64,000 bases of DNA, taken from assembly GCA_031446085.1 (NCBI GenBank), contig CP132901.1:389135-453134 (forward strand), written 5' to 3'. The notes below the pieces were generated by a model. It was given only the letters and a program-made list of their open reading frames with translations, was not told the DNA's origin and made no database searches. Position 1 is the stretch's first letter, and the number at the start of each line of letters is the position of its first letter. Position numbers and translations under genes: made by a program. This document shows, piece after piece, positions 51,641-61,228 of this stretch. Source of the stretch: Arsenophonus sp. (GTDB lineage Bacteria > Pseudomonadota > Gammaproteobacteria > Enterobacterales > Enterobacteriaceae).

Positions 51641-52414
51641 ATGATATTACAAAATAAAAAGAACATTATTTTTTTACATGGATGGGGATTAAATAAAACT
51701 ATATGGAATATTTCTTTAATCAATACTATTTCCAAGTATTTTAATGTTTATTTAATAGATATTCCGGGATATGGAAAAAATTATAATTTCTGTTTTGATT
51801 CTTTAGAAAAAACAGCAGAATATATTTGGAATAATGTACCAAAAAAAAAATCTATTTGGTTAGGATGGTCATTAGGTGGATTAATAGCTAGCTTCATTGC
51901 AATAAAATATGAAAATGAAATTGAAGGATTAATTACCGTATGTTCTTCACCCTGCTTTATAGAAAAAAAAGATTGGCCAGGAATTAAACCAATAATTTTA
52001 AATAATTTTAAACAAGCTTTAGAAAAAAATTTTATTAAAACAATAGAAAATTTTTTAACTTTGCAAAGTTATAAAAGCAATACTTATAAAAAAGACTTTA
52101 ATCAATTAAAATCAGTTGTATTTAATCATCCTATACCACCTTTAATAACATTAAATTATGGATTAGAAATTTTAAAAAATTCTGATATCAGAAATCAACT
52201 TTTTTCAATACGTAAACCATTTTTAAGAATATATGGATATTTAGATTCATTAGTTCCAAGAACTATAGCAAAAATTCTTGATGATAAAATACCAAACTCT
52301 TATTCTATAGTTATAAAAAAATCTGCACACGTACCATTTATATCCAACCAAAAAGAATTTATAAAAATATTAATAAATTTTTCTAAAAAATTAGACTATA
52401 TTGATAGATTTTGA
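51641..52414 (+). CDS. bioH: Pimeloyl-ACP methyl ester carboxylesterase BioH
   Basis: Alpha/beta hydrolase that releases pimeloyl-ACP for biotin synthesis. 257 aa (E. coli 256). Nucleophile elbow GWSLGG (Ser near 82), Asp in YGYLDSLVP and His in KSAHVPFIS form the triad; FLHGWGLN is the oxyanion block. Its 3' end overlaps the converging gltX by 19 nt. The BioC-BioH route borrows the fatty-acid machinery, so FabB (41213) is a functional partner; other bio genes are outside. Confidence 0.94.
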   Translation: MILQNKKNIIFLHGWGLNKTIWNISLINTISKYFNVYLIDIPGYGKNYNFCFDSLEKTAEYIWNNVPKKKSIWLGWSLGGLIASFIAIKYENEIEGLITVCSSPCFIEKKDWPGIKPIILNNFKQALEKNFIKTIENFLTLQSYKSNTYKKDFNQLKSVVFNHPIPPLITLNYGLEILKNSDIRNQLFSIRKPFLRIYGYLDSLVPRTIAKILDDKIPNSYSIVIKKSAHVPFISNQKEFIKILINFSKKLDYIDRF

Positions 52415-53799
52415 ATATAAATTAACGCATTATTAATACGTTCTAATACTTTATTTTTTCCCATTATATAAATAATGGTACTAATTTTTGGAGATGTTGA
52501 TTTTCCTGTAATAGCTACACGCAAAGGCATAGCAAAATTTTTAATTTTAATTATTTTTTTTACTTTCTCTAAAATATTTTCTATATTTTTTTCTTTCCAA
52601 TCTTGGATATAATTTAATTGAATTTTAAATAAATTTAAAATTTCATATGTATTAAAATTTAAATATTGAATAGCTGATTTTTTCTCATAAGATTTAAAAT
52701 CTTCATAAAAAAATCTAGAAAAATTAACCATTTCTTTTAAAGTTTTTGAACGACTTGCAAATAATTTCACCACATCTTCTAAATTTATATTTGATTGCAT
52801 ATTAATATTTTCTTTTTTAATTTGTAATTTTAATTTTTTTGAAATATATCTTGAAGAAAGATGGTTAATATAATAATGATTTAACCATAATAATTTTTTT
52901 ATATCAAATGTACTTGATGATTTATTTATTGATTTAAATGAAAAAAATTGAATCATCTCATCAACTGAAAAAATTTCTTTATTTCCATAAGACCATCCAA
53001 GACGTAGTAAATAATTTAATAATGCCTGATATAAAAAACCTTCATTATAATATTTTAAAATACTCATATCATTATTTCTTTTAGATATTTTTTGACCATC
53101 ATGACCTAAAATAACGCCAAGATGTGCATATTCAGGTATAGGTGCTTTTAAAGATTTTAATAAATTAATCTGTCTTGGTGTATTATTGATATGTTCTTCG
53201 CCTCTAATAATATGAGTTATCTTCATATCTCGATCATCAATAACTACACAAAAATTATAAGTTGGAACACCATTAGTCCGACGAATAACTAAATCATCTA
53301 ATTCAGAATTTTTAAATTTTATCAATCCACGAATTTTATCTCTAAAACTCACAATTCCATTTTTTGGATTAGCAAATCTAACTACATGGGGATCATTATT
53401 ATTATGATAATTAATATTCCTACAATATCCATCATAACGTGGTTTTTTTCCATTTGAGATTTGTTTTTTACGTAAAGATTCTAATCTTTCAAAAGAACAA
53501 TAACAATTGTATGCTTGATTATTATGAATCATCTCATTAATAATTGAATTATAATATTTTAAATTATTGCTTTGATAATATGGTCCTTCATCCCAATTTA
53601 ATTTTAACCAATGCATACCATCAATAATAGAATCAATACTTTTTTCATCGAATCTTTTTAAATCACTATCTTCAATACGTAAAACAAATTTTCCATTATA
53701 ATGTTTACTATATAACCAAGAATATAATGCCGTCCTAGCATTTCCAATATGCAATAAACCTGTTGGACTTGGAGCAAATCTAGTTTTTACATTACTCAT
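52396..53799 (-). CDS. gltX: Glutamyl-tRNA synthetase
   Basis: Class I synthetase, 467 aa (E. coli 471). HIGH motif PSPTGLLHIGNARTAL at the start; KMSKS form KISKRN near residue 240. The zinc-site loop keeps three Cys (CYC near 99 and GYC), while the fourth ligand, His in E. coli, is Asn. Placed divergently from tRNA-Val(UAC), as gltX-valU in E. coli. Confidence 0.96.
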   Translation of the reverse strand: MSNVKTRFAPSPTGLLHIGNARTALYSWLYSKHYNGKFVLRIEDSDLKRFDEKSIDSIIDGMHWLKLNWDEGPYYQSNNLKYYNSIINEMIHNNQAYNCYCSFERLESLRKKQISNGKKPRYDGYCRNINYHNNNDPHVVRFANPKNGIVSFRDKIRGLIKFKNSELDDLVIRRTNGVPTYNFCVVIDDRDMKITHIIRGEEHINNTPRQINLLKSLKAPIPEYAHLGVILGHDGQKISKRNNDMSILKYYNEGFLYQALLNYLLRLGWSYGNKEIFSVDEMIQFFSFKSINKSSSTFDIKKLLWLNHYYINHLSSRYISKKLKLQIKKENINMQSNINLEDVVKLFASRSKTLKEMVNFSRFFYEDFKSYEKKSAIQYLNFNTYEILNLFKIQLNYIQDWKEKNIENILEKVKKIIKIKNFAMPLRVAITGKSTSPKISTIIYIMGKNKVLERINNALIYIQNLSI

Positions 53800-53964
53800 C
53801 AGTATTACCTAAAAAAATCAATAACTTTTTTAACTACTATTTTTATTTACTATAAATTTAAACAATTAATATTTTAAATTTTTTAATATTTAATATGAAT
53901 ATATTGACTTATTATTATGTAGTCATATAATTTATAAAAATAGTTTTTTTATTATTTTAATAAT

Positions 53965-54038
53965 AGGCGATTAGCTCAGTTGGTTAGAGCACCTCCCTTA
54001 CAAGGAGGAGGTCATCAGTTCAAATCTGATATCGCCTA
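53965..54038 (+). tRNA. tRNA-Val (anticodon UAC)
   Basis: 74-nt cloverleaf. Acceptor AGGCGAT/ATCGCCT, D-arm GCTC/GAGC, anticodon stem CCTCC/GGAGG with loop CTTACAA, T-arm ATCAG-TTCAAAT-CTGAT, discriminator A. CCA is not encoded. The first pair is A-U rather than G-C. U34 is a cmo5U site in E. coli, so the cmoAB genes at 49796-51527 may act on it and let it read several Val codons. Confidence 0.95.
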
Positions 54039-54097
54039 TACTATATATAAAAAACGAAGTTATACAGTATTATCATATTAAATACACTATATTTATC

Positions 54098-54385
54098 TTA
54101 ATTTTTATTATATTTTTTTGAAATTTTATTATTTTCTGGTAATGTTATATTAAGTTCTAAAACAGAGATATCATTTTTTTTATATTCGTATTGTAGAGTT
54201 AACATTTTAGGATCAATATTAACATATTTAGAAATTACTTTAAAAATATCTCTTTTCATATCAACTAAATATGACGGTACTTCATTTTTTTTTCTACGTT
54301 CTGCAATAATAATTTGTAATCTTTCTTTTGCAATATATGCTGTTGTTTCTTTTTTTTTCGACAAAAAAAAATCTAATAAAGCCAC
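54098..54385 (-). CDS. minE: Cell-division topological specificity factor MinE
   Basis: Stimulates MinD ATPase so that MinCD oscillates and mid-cell stays free for FtsZ. 95 aa (E. coli 88). Starts [20 protein letters not shown], the membrane-targeting and MinD-binding part, followed by [11 protein letters not shown]. One nucleotide separates it from minD. Last gene of minC-minD-minE. Confidence 0.94.
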   Translation of the reverse strand: MALLDFFLSKKKETTAYIAKERLQIIIAERRKKNEVPSYLVDMKRDIFKVISKYVNIDPKMLTLQYEYKKNDISVLELNITLPENNKISKKYNKN

Positions 54386-54386
54386 T

Positions 54387-55199
54387 TTATCTCCCTAATA
54401 AACGTTTAAAAAAGCTTTTTTTTTCTTTTTGAATAAAACGAATAGGGCATTTTTTCCCTAAAATACGATCAACACAATCACTATAAGCCATACCAGCAAG
54501 AGATTTTGAATCTAAAATAATAGGTTCCCCTTGATTCGAAGAACGTAATACAGATTTATCTTCTGGTATAACACCAATTAATGGAATACATAAAATATCA
54601 ATAACATCTTGTACACTCAACATTTCTCCATTATTTACTCGATCAATATTATACCGAGTAAGTAGCAATTTTTCTACAATCGGTGTATCACCAAACTTTG
54701 CCCTTCTAGATTTAGATGATAATATACCTAATATACGATCAGAATCGCGTACAGAAGATACTTCTGGATTGGTAATTATTATAGCTTCATCAGCAAAATA
54801 AAGAGCCATCAATGCTCCACTTTCTATTCCTGCTGGAGAATCGCATATAATATATTCAAAATTTATTTTTTTTAAATCATTTAATATCTTTTCCACACCT
54901 GTAAGTGTTAAAGCATCTTTATCTCTGGTTTGCGATGCTGGAAGAATATAAAGATTTGAAATTCTCTTATCTTTAATAAGACATTGATTTAAATTTGCCT
55001 CTCCTTGTATAACATTAACAAAATCATATACTACTCGACGTTCACAACCCATAATTAAATCGAGATTACGTAATCCAATATCAAAATCAATAACAACTGT
55101 TTTTTTCCCTTGTTTTGCAAGACCTGTAGCAATTGCAGCACTAGATGTAGTTTTTCCTACTCCACCCTTACCTGAAGTGATAACTATAATACGAGACAT
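54387..55199 (-). CDS. minD: Septum-site-determining ATPase MinD
   Basis: ParA-type ATPase that recruits MinC to the membrane. The ATG at 55199 gives 270 aa, the E. coli length, and the family N-terminus [18 protein letters not shown], with TAGGAAATTTTTTT upstream; an ATG at 55220 adds seven unmatched residues. Deviant Walker A KGGVGKTT and [11 protein letters not shown] are intact. The C-terminal amphipathic helix ([11 protein letters not shown]) for membrane binding is kept. Confidence 0.96.
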   Translation of the reverse strand: MSRIIVITSGKGGVGKTTSSAAIATGLAKQGKKTVVIDFDIGLRNLDLIMGCERRVVYDFVNVIQGEANLNQCLIKDKRISNLYILPASQTRDKDALTLTGVEKILNDLKKINFEYIICDSPAGIESGALMALYFADEAIIITNPEVSSVRDSDRILGILSSKSRRAKFGDTPIVEKLLLTRYNIDRVNNGEMLSVQDVIDILCIPLIGVIPEDKSVLRSSNQGEPIILDSKSLAGMAYSDCVDRILGKKCPIRFIQKEKKSFFKRLLGR

Positions 55200-55216
55200 A
55201 AAAAAATTTCCTAAAA

Positions 55217-55909
55217 TCAAATAATATTTTTGACCTTTAACTTTTTATTTGACAAATAAAATCTTGCTGTTTTTCCAAAAAAAGATATAGGTATATTTTC
55301 GCTTAACCAAAATTTTCCAGCTATAGAAACTAATTCTGCTTTAAAATGAGTACAATAAATTTGACAATCTTGTGCTCCAGATGCCCCTGCTAATACTCTT
55401 CCACGCATTGTACCATATATATGTATATTTCCATCAGCTATTAATTCTGCTCCAGTACTGACATGAGAATTAACTATTAAATCAGAATTTTTCGCATATA
55501 TTCGTTGACCAGAACGAACATGTTGATCAATTATTTTTGTTTTTTCATATATATCATTTATATTTTTTTCTTGAAATAAATTTTCACTTTCATTTTTTTT
55601 TTTATGTCCTTCTTTCAAAACAGGTAGTCCTGCATTAATAATTTGATTTTTTAATTGCAAATTATTACATCCAGTAATAGCTACAATTTTTAATCCTGTT
55701 TTTTTAATAAGATTATATATATTTAAAATAAAATTTATTTTCGTAAAACCTGAAGCATTAAAAATAACTGGAGCATTCTTTAAAAATCCTGGTGCTTCTT
55801 TGATTTTTTTTTGAATAGCTTTTTTTATAAGATTAAGATCTTTAGTATAGATACGGAGTACAGTAAGTGTAAAATTACTACCTTCTAATTCTATTAATGA
55901 TTCTAACAT
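55217..55909 (-). CDS. minC: Septum-formation inhibitor MinC
   Basis: Inhibits FtsZ polymerisation at the poles. 230 aa (E. coli 231). The N-terminal domain begins IELEGSNFTLTVLRIY; the C-terminal beta-helix keeps RSGQRIYAKNSDLIV, GAELIADGNIHIYGTMRGR and ELVSIAGKFWLS. First gene of the operon; the 150-bp gap to the divergent argS must hold its promoter. Confidence 0.95.
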   Translation of the reverse strand: MLESLIELEGSNFTLTVLRIYTKDLNLIKKAIQKKIKEAPGFLKNAPVIFNASGFTKINFILNIYNLIKKTGLKIVAITGCNNLQLKNQIINAGLPVLKEGHKKKNESENLFQEKNINDIYEKTKIIDQHVRSGQRIYAKNSDLIVNSHVSTGAELIADGNIHIYGTMRGRVLAGASGAQDCQIYCTHFKAELVSIAGKFWLSENIPISFFGKTARFYLSNKKLKVKNII

Positions 55910-56059
55910 GGATTTAATTGAAAATTTTTTATTATTTAATCATGCATTAAAAATATTGAATTTATTATTCAAACTTGTTATAAATTTTAAATCTTTACAT
56001 AGTAAATTAAAAAAGTCAATAATATCAAATTAATATTTAATTTTATTTAAAAGGTTTAA

Positions 56060-57799
56060 ATGAATATTACAAACTTGATTAAAAAAGAAATTAAAAAAGC
56101 TCTAAAAAAAATAGGAATATTAAATATAAATAATTTAGATATAAAAAATAATAGTAACAAAGAAAAATATGGTGATTATCAAATTAACGGTTTGATTTCT
56201 ATAGCAAAAAAAAAAAATATTTCTTCATACGATTTAGCAAAAAAAATAGTACCATTACTAAATTTAGATGAAATAACTGAAAAAATAGAAATTATTAATC
56301 CTGGATTTATCAATATTTTTCTAAAAAAGCAATGGATAGAAAAACAAGTCAATCTCTTACTAAAAAATAGAAATTTCAGAATTCAAAAAAACAAAAATCC
56401 AAAAACTATTATTGTTGACTATTCATCTCCAAATGTAGCTAAAGAAATGCATGTCGGACATTTAAGATCAACAATTATTGGCGATTCCATAGTACGAATA
56501 TTAAAATTTTTAGGACATAAAGTAATCAAAGTCAACCATATAGGAGACTGGGGAACTCAATTCGGTATGATACTTGCATATATTACAAACGAACAAAATA
56601 GAAAAATGTCAATAAAATCATTAAAAGATTTAAATAATTTATATTTAAAATCTCAAGAATTATATAAAAAAAATACATTTTTTGCAAAAAAAGCTAAAGA
56701 ATGCATTGTAAAACTACAATCTGGATATGAAAAATATCAAAAAATTTGGAAAAAAATTGTTAATATAACTATAGAAGAAAATCAAAAAATATATAAAAGA
56801 TTAAATATTAGTTTAAAAAAAAAAGACATAGTAGGAGAAAGTTTTTACAAAAAAATGCTTCCAAAAATTATTTTTGATTTAAAAGAAAAAAAAATAGCTA
56901 TTGAAAATAATGGAGCTACAGTAGTGTATCTTGATAAATTTAAAAAACAAGATGGTAATCCATTAGGTATTGTAATTCAAAAAAAAGATGGAGGTTTTTT
57001 GTATACCACAATAGAAATTGCTTGTATTAAATATCGATATGAAAAATTCCACGCCAATAGAATATTGTATTATATAGATTCTAGACAACAACAACATTTA
57101 ACACAAAGTTGGATTATCGCAAAAAAAGCAGGATATATACCAAAAAATATGAAATTAGAACATCATAATATTGGATTAATGCTAAATAAAAATGGTAAAC
57201 CCTTTAAAACAAGATCAGGAGGAACAATTAATCTAAATCATTTACTTGATGAAGCCGAAAGACGTGCTTTGAATTTAATCAAAGAAAAAAAAGTTCATTT
57301 TTCTTGTAAAAATGAAAAAGATAAAATAATTAATGCAATTGGAATTGGATCTATTAAATATGCTGATCTTTCAAAAAATAGAACGACAAACTATATTTTT
57401 GATTGGAATAAAATAATATCTTTTAATGGAAATACTGCACCATATATGCAATATGCATATGCTAGAATAAACTCAATTTTTAAAAAACATAAAATAAAAA
57501 ATGAAAAATTAATAAGTCCAATACTAATACAAAACAAATATGAAAAAAAATTAACTATACATTTATTAAAATTTGAAGAAATTATTATTAACGTATCAAA
57601 AAATGGTTTACCTAATATAATATGTTCATATCTTTATAATTTGACTAAATTATTTTCTATATTTTACGAGAGTTGTCCAATTTTATATATAAAAGACAAA
57701 AAAACAAAACAAAGTAGATTAAAACTTGCATTACTTACAAAAAAAACCTTAAAAATAGGATTAAACCTTTTAGGTATTCATACTATTGATAAAATGTAA
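56060..57799 (+). CDS. argS: Arginyl-tRNA synthetase
   Basis: Class I synthetase, 579 aa (E. coli 577). SSPNVAKEMHVGHLRSTIIG carries the HIGH-like motif near residue 130; GKPFKTRSGGTINL is the KMSKS-equivalent loop; the N-terminal Add1 domain and C-terminal anticodon domain (SRLKLALLTKKTLKIGL) are complete. It carries an in-frame 12-A run at 56206-56217 and another of 10 near 56815-56824. AAAAGG precedes the ATG. Confidence 0.96.
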   Translation: MNITNLIKKEIKKALKKIGILNINNLDIKNNSNKEKYGDYQINGLISIAKKKNISSYDLAKKIVPLLNLDEITEKIEIINPGFINIFLKKQWIEKQVNLLLKNRNFRIQKNKNPKTIIVDYSSPNVAKEMHVGHLRSTIIGDSIVRILKFLGHKVIKVNHIGDWGTQFGMILAYITNEQNRKMSIKSLKDLNNLYLKSQELYKKNTFFAKKAKECIVKLQSGYEKYQKIWKKIVNITIEENQKIYKRLNISLKKKDIVGESFYKKMLPKIIFDLKEKKIAIENNGATVVYLDKFKKQDGNPLGIVIQKKDGGFLYTTIEIACIKYRYEKFHANRILYYIDSRQQQHLTQSWIIAKKAGYIPKNMKLEHHNIGLMLNKNGKPFKTRSGGTINLNHLLDEAERRALNLIKEKKVHFSCKNEKDKIINAIGIGSIKYADLSKNRTTNYIFDWNKIISFNGNTAPYMQYAYARINSIFKKHKIKNEKLISPILIQNKYEKKLTIHLLKFEEIIINVSKNGLPNIICSYLYNLTKLFSIFYESCPILYIKDKKTKQSRLKLALLTKKTLKIGLNLLGIHTIDKM

Positions 57800-57822
57800 A
57801 AAAATATAAAATTTTCTTATTT

Positions 57823-57855
57823 AAAAAAAGTAATTAGTAAATACTAATTATTTTT
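57823..57855. terminator. Bidirectional terminator between argS and lolE
   Basis: Stem 57831-57838 with 57843-57850 (8 bp, 4-nt loop) is extended by a G-T wobble and A-T pairs. It is followed by T5 on the plus strand and by C-T7 on the minus strand. It lies between the converging argS and lolE, whose stop codon overlaps the T tract. Confidence 0.6.
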
Positions 57856-59089
57856 ATCTATTTAATATTTTTGATGGATTAATTTTGTTAGCACGCTTTG
57901 ATGGATATATACTAGATATTATACTAATAAATATTGTTGAAAAAAAAACAAATAAAATGTTTTTTATATTTAATTTAGAAGGTAAAAAATCAATAAAATA
58001 TATATTTCCTGACAATATTGGATGACCTAATATATATTCTATTATCTTCACTATATATGTGAAATTTAACGATATTAAAATACCAATAATAATACCAATA
58101 ATTGATGAAATAATTCCAATTAATAATCCATACCAAAAAAATATATTATAAATAAAATAGTTTGATGCTCCTATAGTTTTTAGTATTGCAATATCAATGC
58201 TCTTTTCTTTTATATATATCAAAATAGAATATATAATGTTAAAACAAGCAATAATAATAATTAAAAACATAGAAAGATACATAATAGCACGTACTATTTT
58301 GATATCTTTATACATATAACCATAATTATCAATCCAAGTTTTAATATAAATTTTTTTTTGCATACCTATAGCAGCATTATATATAATTTTATTAACTTCA
58401 AAAATATCTTTGACGCTAATTTGAAAACCATTAATACCACTTCCAAAATTTAAATATTTTTGTGCATCTTCTAGAGGAACAATACCAATTTGGTAATCTA
58501 ACATACCATTTAATTTTAAAAGACCAACAATATTAACAAAAATTTTATACGGTTTATGAATTCCTAATTTAGAATTAGGAATTATAATTATAATTTTATC
58601 TCCAACAGAAACTTTTAATATTTTTGCTATTCCCTCTCCTAAAATAATATGAAAATTTTTTGATTTCATTTGGTTCCATGCATTATTTAATACATATTTT
58701 GGCAATGAACTAACTGAATGTTCAGATGATAAATCAACTCCTATAATTTTTATTGTTTTCAATTTTTTTTTATTTTGTATTAAGCCATTAAAATCAATAT
58801 AAGGAGAAACTGCTAATATTCCAGGAGAATTAATAATTTTTTTAAAATCTTTTTTCCAATTTAAATAAGGTTCATGAAAAGAAATAATTTGTCCATGAGG
58901 TACTACAGACAATATTCGATTTTTTAGTTCAAATTCAAAACCATTAATAGCACTTAAACTAACAATTAATATAGAAACTCCAAAAATAATACCAAGAATA
59001 GAAATTATGAAAATTAAATAAACTAATTTAGATTTTCTTTTACTTTTAATATAGTGAATTGCAATATATAAAGAATATAAAAGTTGCAT
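57854..59089 (-). CDS. lolE: Lipoprotein-releasing system permease LolE
   Basis: Inner-membrane subunit of LolCDE, which extracts mature lipoproteins for outer-membrane delivery. The ATG at 59089 gives 411 aa (E. coli 414), aligned at the N-terminus and preceded by TAGGACAATTGAAATT; an in-frame GTG at 59113 is the alternative. Four membrane segments (near residues 25, 270, 310, 375). LSAINGFEFELKNRILSVVP identifies it as LolE rather than LolC. Third gene of lolC-lolD-lolE. Confidence 0.95.
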   Translation of the reverse strand: MQLLYSLYIAIHYIKSKRKSKLVYLIFIISILGIIFGVSILIVSLSAINGFEFELKNRILSVVPHGQIISFHEPYLNWKKDFKKIINSPGILAVSPYIDFNGLIQNKKKLKTIKIIGVDLSSEHSVSSLPKYVLNNAWNQMKSKNFHIILGEGIAKILKVSVGDKIIIIIPNSKLGIHKPYKIFVNIVGLLKLNGMLDYQIGIVPLEDAQKYLNFGSGINGFQISVKDIFEVNKIIYNAAIGMQKKIYIKTWIDNYGYMYKDIKIVRAIMYLSMFLIIIIACFNIIYSILIYIKEKSIDIAILKTIGASNYFIYNIFFWYGLLIGIISSIIGIIIGILISLNFTYIVKIIEYILGHPILSGNIYFIDFLPSKLNIKNILFVFFSTIFISIISSIYPSKRANKINPSKILNR

Positions 59090-59102
59090 AATTTCAATTG
59101 TC

Positions 59103-59792
59103 CTAAAATACACAATCTAATAAAATACCATCCCGCATTTCAAATTTACGAGAAAAAGAATGAGCTAATTTTAAATCATGTGTAACAATTAAAAATGAAG
59201 TTCCTTTTTTTTTATTCATATCTACTAATATATTAAATATTTTTTTAGCATTATTAAAATCTAAATTTCCAGTTGGTTCATCTGCTAAAATTAAAGACGG
59301 ATTATTAATTAAAGCTCTTGCTATAGAAACACGTTGCCGTTCACCACCAGATAATAAAAAAGTTTTATTATTCGCATGATGATTTAATCCTAATAAATCC
59401 AATAATTTAAATGCTTCATATTTTGCTTTAGATATAGAAATATTTGCTATTAATAAAGGCATCATTACATTTTCAAGAACTGTAAAATCAGGTAACAAAT
59501 GATGAAATTGATAAATAAATCCTAATTCTTTATTTCTGAATTTTGATTTTTCATTAATAGAAAAGGAAGAAAAATCCTTACCATTAAAAAAAATACTTCC
59601 ACTACTAAAATTATCTAATCCACCTAATACATGTAATAAAGTACTTTTGCCTGATCCTGAACTACCAATAATAACAACCATTTCTCTTTTTTTAATAGAA
59701 AAAGAAATATTGTTTAAAACAATTTTATTATTAATACCATCTTTATATTCTTTAAATAAATTTTTACAAACCAAAAAATCAGAATTAGACAT
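59103..59792 (-). CDS. lolD: Lipoprotein-releasing system ATPase LolD
   Basis: ATPase of LolCDE. The ATG at 59792 overlaps the lolC stop by 8 nt and gives 230 aa (E. coli 233); the frame is open further upstream but inside lolC. Walker A GSSGSGKST near residue 42, signature LSGGERQR, Walker B LILADEPTGNLD and VTHDLKLAH. GFIYQFHHLLPDFTVLENV is the LolD-specific motif contacting LolC/E. Confidence 0.96.
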   Translation of the reverse strand: MSNSDFLVCKNLFKEYKDGINNKIVLNNISFSIKKREMVVIIGSSGSGKSTLLHVLGGLDNFSSGSIFFNGKDFSSFSINEKSKFRNKELGFIYQFHHLLPDFTVLENVMMPLLIANISISKAKYEAFKLLDLLGLNHHANNKTFLLSGGERQRVSIARALINNPSLILADEPTGNLDFNNAKKIFNILVDMNKKKGTSFLIVTHDLKLAHSFSRKFEMRDGILLDCVF

Positions 59793-60987
59793 AACGAAAA
59801 ACTTTGGCAGGATATATACGAGAAGCATACCATGCCGGATATATTGCTGCAATAAATGAAAGCATTATAGATAATATAATTATCATTATAATATTTTGTA
59901 TATCTATAACAATAGGTAAAACTATACTATCAGAAAAAAATCCAAATAATACTATTATTTTATTTAAATACAATGAAATTAATATACCTAAGATTGTTCC
60001 ACTAATAATTCCAACAATACTTGTCCATATACCTTTTAATATAAAAATAAACATAATTTTAATACGATTTAATCCTAGAGTCCATAAAATTGCTATTTCA
60101 ATTTTTTTTTGGATTACAATTAATACAACAGAAGATATTATATTAAAACAAGAAATTCCAATAATTAAACTTAATAATAAACCCAACATATTTTTTTCCA
60201 TTCGAACAGCCTGAAAAAATTCTCCCTTTTTTTCTCTCCAATCCGTCCATATAAGATTTTCTGGTAATTTTTGATTACTTAAAATATGTACTTTAAGTGG
60301 AAAATTTAAAAAAAGTCTCCATCCTGTAATATATCCATCAGGATAACACATTAAACGAGCTGCATCGTTTTGATTGACTATTATTGTATTTGTATCTATT
60401 TCAGTATAAGTAGAAAAAAATCCTGCTATCTTAAATAATCTTTGACTTGGTATATGCCCTATTGGAGTTAATCGCATAACGTTTGGTATTATTATTCTAA
60501 TATAGTCTCCTAATTTTACCTGTAATTTTTCTGCTAATTCATAACCTAAAAAAATGTAATAATCACCGTCATTTAAAGAAATATCTTTAAAAACATTTAT
60601 ATGTTTATATATCGGATCACTATGAATATCATTAATACCCATCATTATTCCAAAAGAAACATCATAATCACTTTGAATAATGACATCACTTTGAACAATA
60701 GAAGTAATATTTTTAATACCTTTTAAATGTTTAATTTTTTCTTTTGTTAAAATATTAGGATTTAAATTTCCATTTAATGTAGTTAAAATAACTTGCGACA
60801 TATAAGAGAGAATATTATCTTGTAAAGATCTTTCAAAACCAGTCATAATTGAAGTAACAATAATCAAAATTAATACGCCTAATGCAAAACTAATTGTGGA
60901 TAATATTGATAAAAATCGAGCAAATTTATCTTCTATTTGCTTAAAAATATAACGATATGAAATAAAAAATACAACGAAATAATGCAT
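59785..60987 (-). CDS. lolC: Lipoprotein-releasing system permease LolC
   Basis: Partner permease of LolE; its periplasmic domain hands lipoproteins to LolA. 400 aa (E. coli 399). N-terminal membrane segment (FLSILSTISFALGVLILIIV) followed by SIMTGFERSLQDNIL; three C-terminal membrane segments; ends SRIYPAKVFRYV. First gene of lolCDE, adjacent to mfd as in E. coli. The complete complex implies a full three-component sorter kept with Lnt. Confidence 0.95.
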   Translation of the reverse strand: MHYFVVFFISYRYIFKQIEDKFARFLSILSTISFALGVLILIIVTSIMTGFERSLQDNILSYMSQVILTTLNGNLNPNILTKEKIKHLKGIKNITSIVQSDVIIQSDYDVSFGIMMGINDIHSDPIYKHINVFKDISLNDGDYYIFLGYELAEKLQVKLGDYIRIIIPNVMRLTPIGHIPSQRLFKIAGFFSTYTEIDTNTIIVNQNDAARLMCYPDGYITGWRLFLNFPLKVHILSNQKLPENLIWTDWREKKGEFFQAVRMEKNMLGLLLSLIIGISCFNIISSVVLIVIQKKIEIAILWTLGLNRIKIMFIFILKGIWTSIVGIISGTILGILISLYLNKIIVLFGFFSDSIVLPIVIDIQNIIMIIILSIMLSFIAAIYPAWYASRIYPAKVFRYV

Positions 60988-61228
60988 AAAATTTAAAATT
61001 CCTAAACACTTAAAAAATCTATTATAAAAACAATAGTATTTCTTAATATAAGAAATAACTTCATATTTAATTAATTATAAAAAATGATTTAATCAAATTA
61101 AATTTAATATACAATAAAAAAATATATAATAAATATATTAATTCAATAGAAATTAAAAGAAATACTAAAAAATAAGAAATTTTGTATAATCTCAATTTTA
61201 TTTAAATAAATTAGAAAAAAATAAAATT

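Noticed and set aside
53400-53520. Loss of the fourth zinc ligand (His to Asn) in GluRS
   Set aside because: GluRS zinc sites vary widely among bacteria and many active enzymes lack full ligand sets, so it is not evidence of altered function.
59804-60214. 136-codon plus-strand open frame
   Set aside because: Lies antisense inside lolC, has no recognisable domain and reflects the low stop density opposite a conserved gene. Other antisense frames (e.g. 5093-5290, 7758-8042, 12281-12505, 14549-14731, 24628-24834, 61960-62217) were dismissed for the same reason.
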